Assembly (NCBI RefSeq): GCF_026151655.1
Contig: NZ_JAMQPN010000006.1
Coordinates: forward strand, 62,001-126,000
DNA: 64,000 nucleotides
Direction: 5' to 3'
From: Leptospira soteropolitanensis
Lineage (GTDB): Bacteria; Spirochaetota; Leptospiria; Leptospirales; Leptospiraceae
The notes under the pieces are model-generated. The model saw nothing but the letters and a program-made list of their open reading frames with translations. It did no database searches and was not told the DNA's origin. Every line of letters starts with the position of its first letter. Position 1 is the stretch's first letter. The position numbers and the translations under genes were made by a program. This document shows positions 58,737 to 64,000 of this stretch, piece by piece.

Positions 58737-59327
58737 TTAGAATTCTACTTTTGGTGCATTCTCAATTGCTTTTTGGTCTTCCACTGTGAAAGTTGCTTTT
58801 GCGTCATAACCAAAGGCTTTCGCAGTTAGGACCGCAGGGAACTGACGAATGTAAACATTGTATTCTTTAGTAGCTTTGATAAAACGGTTTCTTGCTACAG
58901 TAATTCTATTTTCTGTTCCTTCCAACTGTGCCATCAAATCAGAAAAATGTTGGTCAGATTTTAATTGAGGATAGTTTTCTTGGATCATAAGAAGTCTAGA
59001 CAATGCAGATCCCAATTGACCTTGTGCTTGGTCAAATTGTTTTAAACTTTCGGGATTGTTAACCAGTTCAGGAGTAGCTTGGATAGATCCAATTTTTGCT
59101 CTTGCATCGGCAATTCCTTTCATGATGTCTTTTTCTTGGTTGGCAAACCCTTTGACCGCTGAAACCAAATTGGGTACTAAGTCAGATCTTCGTTTGTATT
59201 GGTTGAGAACTTCTGCCCAAGAAGCAGTCACTTCTTCATCCAACTCTTGGATACGATTATAACCGCAGTTGGTAAGCAGTGTTGCCATAAGGGAAACTAG
59301 AAAAATGGTTCGAAACATTCTTGTCAT
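58737..59327 (-). CDS. lemA: LemA-family protein
   Basis: A 196-residue protein with a signal or lipobox segment (LLTNC near residue 22), then the LemA core: AEVLNQYKRRSDLVPNLV, SAVKGFANQEKDIMKGIADARAKI and LMAQLEGTENRITVARNRFI, ending in the YNVYIRQFPAVLTAKAFGY strand typical of the family. The role of LemA is poorly known; it is membrane-associated and helical. No TPM or peptidase gene, its frequent partner, is adjacent. The start is ATG 59327 or ATG 59318. Confidence 0.92.
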   Translation of the reverse strand: MTRMFRTIFLVSLMATLLTNCGYNRIQELDEEVTASWAEVLNQYKRRSDLVPNLVSAVKGFANQEKDIMKGIADARAKIGSIQATPELVNNPESLKQFDQAQGQLGSALSRLLMIQENYPQLKSDQHFSDLMAQLEGTENRITVARNRFIKATKEYNVYIRQFPAVLTAKAFGYDAKATFTVEDQKAIENAPKVEF

Positions 59328-59381
59328 GGTGATTGTATACCTACGCTTTAGTCGGTCGGCAACACCAATTTGTTAAAAAAA

Positions 59382-60539
59382 TTAGTATCGAAACGGTTTT
59401 ATGACCTTTGCCCAAAGACTTTCTGTATCCTGCAAATAGTTTTCTAGATCAGAATCAGAGAGTTTGCCGCTTAAATAGTCCAAAAGCGTAGAATCACCTG
59501 CGAGAAGCTCAATGGCGGGGCGATCAGAACGAAATTCATACACTCCTTTTAAATACGCAAAATCGTAGGGGAATAACTCACTTACTTGTTTCAAAAAGTA
59601 TAATATAAAATAAAGAGAATGGAACAACTTTGGTTTTAAAACCATGAGTTGGTAACCTTCACAAATGGATGCGGTATACTTATGAAATGTAGGTAAAAAT
59701 CGCAAATTACGTAAAATAAAATTTCCTGGTTGGTGGAAAGCCATCCTTCTGTCCAATTCCTCTTTTGCCTTTCCCATCAAATAGGGAGCACCAAATGTTT
59801 CAAAAGGTTTAGTTGTCCCTCTTCCCTCCGATAAATTGGTTCCTTCCAAAAGGCACATACCAGGATAGACCAAACAAGTATTTTGCGTCGGAATATTTGG
59901 AGAAGGAGGAACCCATTCCAAGTTAGATACTGATTTTGGATGGATGACACCAACTGGCACAACAATCACATCAACCTTTAAGTGAAAGGTTTCATTATAA
60001 TAGGATAATAACCCGCCCGGGGTTAGACCGTGCCTATGGAGAACAGAAGTGACACCTACAAAGGATTCAAATTCTTTTTGGAGAGGACTACCCTCTATTT
60101 TTTTGCCAATGGGATTTGGAGAATCGATTACTAAAAAAAGAGGAGCTTTCCCAGTTTCTTGTTTTAAACGAGAAACTTCACACAAAATATAATACGCAGT
60201 TGTTAAAAAAGTATAATACCTCGAACCAACATCTTTGATATCAATGATGATCACATCTACATTTGTTAAACTTTCTCTTGGTGGTATAAGGCTTGACTCT
60301 TCCTTTCCATAGAGATTGACGATTTGCATATCTCCAAAAAGATACTTTAGCTCATCCCCGCTCACCTGATCTTGTAACTCGGCAAACAGTCCATGTTCTG
60401 GCAAAAATATTGTCTTTAAATCGAAAATCTCAGAATAAGTTTGGTAATGATATTTCCCGCGAAATCCGAATGCACTTTGGTTCGTGAGAATGGCAGCCTT
60501 GCAGCCACTCAATTTATTTAGATTTTTTAAAAACTTCAT
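59382..60539 (-). CDS. namZ: NamZ-type exo-beta-N-acetylmuramidase (DUF1343)
   Basis: A 385-residue protein of DUF1343, the family of Bacillus NamZ, which removes N-acetylmuramic acid from peptidoglycan fragments. AAILTNQSAFG, FLPEHGLFAE, DIKDVGSRYYTFLTTAYY, VIDSPNPIG and EGRGTTKPFETFGAPYL are all typical. No signal peptide is seen, so it would act in the cytosol on recovered muropeptides, unless exported another way. Its ATG overlaps the tyrA stop by four bases. Confidence 0.88.
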   Translation of the reverse strand: MKFLKNLNKLSGCKAAILTNQSAFGFRGKYHYQTYSEIFDLKTIFLPEHGLFAELQDQVSGDELKYLFGDMQIVNLYGKEESSLIPPRESLTNVDVIIIDIKDVGSRYYTFLTTAYYILCEVSRLKQETGKAPLFLVIDSPNPIGKKIEGSPLQKEFESFVGVTSVLHRHGLTPGGLLSYYNETFHLKVDVIVVPVGVIHPKSVSNLEWVPPSPNIPTQNTCLVYPGMCLLEGTNLSEGRGTTKPFETFGAPYLMGKAKEELDRRMAFHQPGNFILRNLRFLPTFHKYTASICEGYQLMVLKPKLFHSLYFILYFLKQVSELFPYDFAYLKGVYEFRSDRPAIELLAGDSTLLDYLSGKLSDSDLENYLQDTESLWAKVIKPFRY

Positions 60540-61429
60540 TTTGATTTTCGAATTTCTTCTTTATTTGACAATGCCAACTCCCAAAGGCTACGCATTTTGT
60601 TTTCGTCAAATGGTTGATCTGATTTCAATAAATTACGGAATTCTGTTAGTTGTAAAATAAAATCATCGATCGCCTCACTTAAAAATTCTTTATTTTCTTT
60701 AAAAATAGAAATCCACATTTCAGGATTTGATCCGGCAATCCTTGACATATCCCGAAACCCACCACCAGTAATCGGCTTTGAAATCGCTGTTACTTCTTTC
60801 ATGGTTCTAAAGTTGGCACCTGCTACGTTCACAAGGATAGTAGATACCACATGAGGTAGATGCGAAAGGTAAGCCAATGTTTCATCGTGTGATTTTGAAT
60901 CCATCTCGATAGTCCAGGACCCAATTTTTTCCCAAAAATTTCGCACCCATTCAAAACTAGAATCTGATGCGGAGTTTGGTTTAGTTAGGATACAAAGTTT
61001 GTCCACATATAGATTTTCAATCGCGGCATCAGGGCCCGCTTGTTCAGACCCACACATTGGGTGGGTAGAAATATAATGATGGGTTTCCTTTCCGTAATAA
61101 GATTCGACTGCTGTAACAGTCGTTTCTTTGGTAGATCCTAAGTCGATAAAGATGGTATTTCCCGATTTAGGAAGAATTGGAATGATTTTCAAAATAGACT
61201 CAACAGGTGTACTAAAAACCACCAAATCATAGTTAGACCAATTAGGTGTAAGAAATTCTTTCTGCAAAAAAACAAAATTCGCCAGTTGTTTGTTCAAAAT
61301 CGTGGATTTACTTTTTTCAGAACGAACGACCGCTGTTATTTCTGCTTCAGGAAATTTTCTACGAATCGAGAGGGCAAGAGATCCACCCATAAGGCCCATT
61401 CCATAAATCAAAACTTTAGATAGATTCAT
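60536..61429 (-). CDS. tyrA: Prephenate dehydrogenase
   Basis: A 297-residue NAD-dependent enzyme of tyrosine synthesis (prephenate to 4-hydroxyphenylpyruvate). GMGLMGGSLALSIRRKF at about 10-26 is the dinucleotide-binding loop; THPMCGSEQAGPDAA holds the catalytic His region; GGGFRDMSRIAGSNPEMW is typical of the C-terminal helical domain. There is no chorismate mutase or ACT domain attached. Overlaps pheA by four bases. Confidence 0.94.
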   Translation of the reverse strand: MNLSKVLIYGMGLMGGSLALSIRRKFPEAEITAVVRSEKSKSTILNKQLANFVFLQKEFLTPNWSNYDLVVFSTPVESILKIIPILPKSGNTIFIDLGSTKETTVTAVESYYGKETHHYISTHPMCGSEQAGPDAAIENLYVDKLCILTKPNSASDSSFEWVRNFWEKIGSWTIEMDSKSHDETLAYLSHLPHVVSTILVNVAGANFRTMKEVTAISKPITGGGFRDMSRIAGSNPEMWISIFKENKEFLSEAIDDFILQLTEFRNLLKSDQPFDENKMRSLWELALSNKEEIRKSK

Positions 61430-62517
61430 GTAGGAAAAGATCCAGCAGTTGGATAGGAACCTAATAGTTTAAACAAAGTACATTGTGATTTTACTTTTTC
61501 TAAAAGCTCAGCAATTTTTGGATCTTCTTTATGTCCAATAAAATCTACGAAAAAATGATACTCCCACAAATTTCTCTTTAAAGGTCTTGATTCTATCTTT
61601 GTTAGGTTGACCGAGGCATCATTAAAAGTTTTTAAAACAGCAAATAAAGATCCGGTTTGGTTCGGAATTGAAAACACAATGGAAGTTTTATCTTCTTTTG
61701 TTCTAGGTGATTCTGTTTTACCGATCACAAGAAACCGAGTGGTGTTTCCCGAATAATCTTCAATCCCTTCCTCAATCACATTTAATTGGTAAATTTCACC
61801 CGCAATTTTAGATGCAATCGCAAGGCCGTCTTTTCTTTCAGAAACTAACTTTGCAGCCATAGCCGTAGAAGAAGTATCTACGACTTCTACTCCTGGAAGG
61901 TTGGCGGAAATCCAATTACGACATTGTTCGTTTCCAATCCGAATCCCGTAGATTTTTTTTACAAGAGAAAGGTCTGTTTCAAAACCGAGAAGTGAAAAAG
62001 AAATTCTTTGGTATAACTCAGAATAAACGGAAAGATCCGTTTCCAAAAACATATCCAAAGTGGAACTCACTTGGCCTTCTGTGGAGTTTTCAACAGGTAC
62101 CACTCCATAATCCAACTTCCCCTCTTCCACCATGCGGAATACATCAGGAATCGATGTTTGAGGAATTGCTTCAATAGATGTTCCAAATTTGGAACGCATG
62201 GCTGCGTGAGAAAAACTTCCTTCGGGCCCTAAGAATCCAATCTTTAACGGATGTTCTAAGGCGATGGTTCCTGACATCATTTCACGATAAATGGCTCGAA
62301 TCACAGAAGCAGGAAGTGGCCCACCGGATAGTTTCGTTACTTTTTCATATACGTCTTTTTCGCGATCAGGACGGTAGATTGGGCCACCCGATTCTTTTTT
62401 GACACGACCAATTTCTTGTGCGAAACCAGCCCGCTTTTGTATGAGTGATATAATTTCGGTGTCTAATGAATCGATACCAGCACGGAGTTTTTTTAATTCT
62501 TCTTCTGCGCTGCTCAT
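61426..62517 (-). CDS. pheA: Bifunctional chorismate mutase / prephenate dehydratase (P-protein)
   Basis: A 363-residue enzyme of phenylalanine synthesis. AroQ-type chorismate mutase at about 1-85 (LRAGIDSLDTEIISLIQKRA, YRPDREKDVYEKV). Prephenate dehydratase at about 92-275 (LGPEGSFSHAAM, VVPVENSTEGQVSSTLD, NTTRFLVIG). C-terminal ACT domain with KIESRPLKRNLWEYHFFVD, for feedback by Phe. The ATG immediately follows the scpB stop. Confidence 0.97.
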   Translation of the reverse strand: MSSAEEELKKLRAGIDSLDTEIISLIQKRAGFAQEIGRVKKESGGPIYRPDREKDVYEKVTKLSGGPLPASVIRAIYREMMSGTIALEHPLKIGFLGPEGSFSHAAMRSKFGTSIEAIPQTSIPDVFRMVEEGKLDYGVVPVENSTEGQVSSTLDMFLETDLSVYSELYQRISFSLLGFETDLSLVKKIYGIRIGNEQCRNWISANLPGVEVVDTSSTAMAAKLVSERKDGLAIASKIAGEIYQLNVIEEGIEDYSGNTTRFLVIGKTESPRTKEDKTSIVFSIPNQTGSLFAVLKTFNDASVNLTKIESRPLKRNLWEYHFFVDFIGHKEDPKIAELLEKVKSQCTLFKLLGSYPTAGSFPT

Positions 62518-63147
62518 TTAAGACCCTTCTTGTAATTCTTCCGGTAGTGTGCTTGTATCAAAATCAGGATTCATTTCTGTTTCATCAGTCACAATGATAG
62601 ACTCAGGTGTGAATTCATCAAATTTAAGTTCCTTCACTTCTACAGGTGTAGGAAGGTCCGTTAGTTTACTGAGACCAAAGTGTAACAAAAATTCGTTAGT
62701 TGTTCCATACAAAGTAGGTCTTCCCGGAACTTCCTTTTGCCCAACGGCTTTCACCAATTTCTTGGACATAAGACTTGCTACCATAGCACGAGAAGAAACA
62801 CCTCGAATTTCATCCAATTCTGTCAATGTAATAGGTTGTTTGTAAGCAATGATAGCAAGTGTATCCAATGTCCCGCGAGAGAGGGTTTCTCTTTTTTTAT
62901 CTTTAAAGATATGCGCTAATATTTCGCTGTATTTCTGATTGGTGATAAACTGATAACCACCGGCGATTTCTCTTAGTAAAAATCCACCTTCTTTTTCTTG
63001 GTAGTCTAAGATCAGTTCGTCGAGGAGCTCCCGGGCTTCTGTTTTTTCGATCCCGCAAGACTTGGCAAGTGCAGACAATTTGATTGGATCTGAAGATAAA
63101 AAAAGAAGCGCCTCAAGAAGGCCCTTAGTATAAGTTCTTTCTTCCAA
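62518..63147 (-). CDS. scpB: Segregation and condensation protein ScpB
   Basis: A 209-residue winged-helix subunit of the SMC-ScpAB condensin. LLEALLFLSSDPIKLSALA, GYQFITNQKYSEILAHIF, LSRGTLDTLAIIAYKQPIT and GRPTLYGTTNEFLLHFGL are diagnostic. The C-terminal 40 residues are acidic and probably disordered. The TTG start is 7 bases after the scpA stop. Confidence 0.95.
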   Translation of the reverse strand: MEERTYTKGLLEALLFLSSDPIKLSALAKSCGIEKTEARELLDELILDYQEKEGGFLLREIAGGYQFITNQKYSEILAHIFKDKKRETLSRGTLDTLAIIAYKQPITLTELDEIRGVSSRAMVASLMSKKLVKAVGQKEVPGRPTLYGTTNEFLLHFGLSKLTDLPTPVEVKELKFDEFTPESIIVTDETEMNPDFDTSTLPEELQEGS

Positions 63148-63153
63148 ATGAAT

Positions 63154-63897
63154 CTAAACCTTGACTATTTTGATTTCACCGAAAACTGCATGTTGGATGA
63201 CTTTGCAAACTCGGATTTTAACAACTTCTAATACGGCAAGGAAGGCAGCGACGATTTCTTTTTTTTCTGGTTTTTCTGTTTCGAACAAATCCATAAAGTG
63301 GATTTCCTCGGTTTTTTCTAAAAGACCCTGTAAATAGGCCATTTTGTCCTCTACAGAGTATTGGCTTACTCCTTCGTAGATTGGCACGAGGTCTTCCATT
63401 TCATTGGAACTCTCTTGTTCCAAAATCGAATTGAAAGCGGAGATCAAATCCACAAGGCTTACATCCAACCAAACTTCCGTTTCATCCAAAACCTGGTTGG
63501 TCTCCCGGGTAAACATACCTGCGGTAAGTCTGTCTAGTTCTGCCAAACGTTGTCCGGCCATTTGAAACTTTTTATGTTCGAGTAATTTATCGACGAGTTC
63601 TTTAGGAAGGGGAGGATCATAATCTTCTTCCTCAAAACCAGGATCTGGTAATAAGGCTTTGGATTTTAAATACACCAAATGAGATGCCATCACGGCAAAC
63701 TCAGAAGTAAGTTCAATCGATAAGGACTGACTGGTTCTCAAAAATTGAATGAAATCAGATGTGATACGCGAAAGGGAGACTTCAAAAATATCCACCTTAT
63801 AACTATCAATCAGAGACCATAAAACCGTTAAAGGTCCTTCTGTCAGTCCTCCGTCCTGGTTTTGCCACCGGACGATAAACTCCGGGGTTTGGGACAC
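63154..63897 (-). CDS. scpA: Segregation and condensation protein ScpA
   Basis: A 247-residue kleisin subunit joining the SMC heads. GPLTVLWSLIDSYKVDIFEVSLSRI (split over about 21-45) is the N-terminal kleisin helix, followed by SEFAVMASHLVYLKSKALLPDP; the C-terminal winged helix contains FLAVLEVVKIRV. GTG start, three bases after the stop of the response-regulator gene. Confidence 0.95.
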   Translation of the reverse strand: MSQTPEFIVRWQNQDGGLTEGPLTVLWSLIDSYKVDIFEVSLSRITSDFIQFLRTSQSLSIELTSEFAVMASHLVYLKSKALLPDPGFEEEDYDPPLPKELVDKLLEHKKFQMAGQRLAELDRLTAGMFTRETNQVLDETEVWLDVSLVDLISAFNSILEQESSNEMEDLVPIYEGVSQYSVEDKMAYLQGLLEKTEEIHFMDLFETEKPEKKEIVAAFLAVLEVVKIRVCKVIQHAVFGEIKIVKV

Positions 63898-63900
63898 GAT

Positions 63901-64000
63901 TTATAAACCTAGTGCTTTTGCTGCAGCTTGTTGCAATCTTTCTGGAGGGAAAGGTTTCACAACAAAATCCTTTACACCCATCTTGATTGCTTTTGCCAGT
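63901..64000 (-). CDS. CheY-like response regulator (C-terminal part)
   Basis: Partial: the gene enters from the right edge and ends at a TAA at 63901. The last 33 codons read AIKMGVKDFVVKPFPPERLQQ and a short helix, matching the conserved Lys (VVKPF) and final helix of receiver domains. It ends without an output domain, so it looks like a CheY-type single receiver. It is followed by scpA after three bases. Confidence 0.8.
   Translation of the reverse strand, partial: LAKAIKMGVKDFVVKPFPPERLQQAAAKALGL

Overview
The window looks like chromosomal DNA of a spirochaete, most likely a Leptospira of the saprophytic (L. biflexa-like) type. The markers for this are a flaA2-flaA1 flagellar sheath gene pair, a GreA carrying a very long N-terminal extension, a Pur-alpha-type nucleic-acid-binding protein, a P83/100-like coiled-coil protein, 7TMR-DISM-type signalling proteins, lipoproteins with relaxed spirochaetal lipoboxes, and many TPR proteins. 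The genus is an inference from gene content; no rRNA is present. Coding density is very high. No intergenic stretch exceeds about 210 bp, and I see no insertion sequence, prophage or CRISPR array.

Layout. 1-4.5 kb: the 5' part of nadC, a LysM lipoprotein, a STAS anti-anti-sigma protein, and a run of lptE-like lipoprotein, fur and tgt. 4.6-9.2 kb: an M23 peptidase convergent with long greA. 9.3-11.4 kb: a PUR-domain protein with flaA2 and flaA1. 11.5-15.2 kb: a cyclic-nucleotide-binding protein, a NarL-type regulator and a convergent hybrid histidine kinase. 15.3-19.1 kb: a HerA-type ATPase, then groES-groEL behind two CIRCE-like operators. 19.1-24.4 kb: a leftward run of lipoyl-domain protein, metallophosphoesterase, Mrp, UVR-motif protein, release-factor-like protein and SpoIIE phosphatase. 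24.4-27.2 kb: a GHKL-like protein coupled to a PabB-PabC fusion. 27.2-30.6 kb: xerC, an RsbW-like kinase, hslV and hslU.

30.6-36.2 kb: a small TPR lipoprotein, trxB, a secreted HExxH protein, ilvN and ilvB. 36.2-40.3 kb: a TPR protein, an MFS transporter and a P83/100-like protein. 40.4-44.2 kb: an overlapping chain of serC, a secreted hypothetical, rpiB and a LamG-like secreted protein. 44.2-48.2 kb: an overlapping leftward set of a large membrane sensor-like protein, a TPR protein, a ribbon-helix-helix protein and a PIN protein that lacks two catalytic acids. 48.2-54.1 kb: an alkaline-phosphatase-superfamily enzyme, TPR and FN3 secreted proteins, a methyltransferase and a short UvrD-type helicase. 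54.1-58.6 kb: tRNA-Val(GAC), then a membrane protein, two SGNH proteins and an AlgI-type MBOAT acyltransferase. 58.7-64 kb: lemA, then a leftward operon of a response regulator (partial), scpA, scpB, pheA, tyrA and a NamZ-type muramidase.

Themes. Envelope biology dominates: LptE-like, M23, LysM, NamZ, LemA and the O-acetylation cassette. Signalling and partner switching come second: STAS, RsbW-like, SpoIIE, the hybrid kinase, NarL and CheY-like regulators. Housekeeping metabolism and protein quality control make up most of the rest. The parts least explained by known families are the sensor/TPR/RHH/PIN operon, the PUR-flaA linkage, the stand-alone lipoyl domain coupled to a phosphoesterase, and the GHKL-like protein coupled to folate synthesis.
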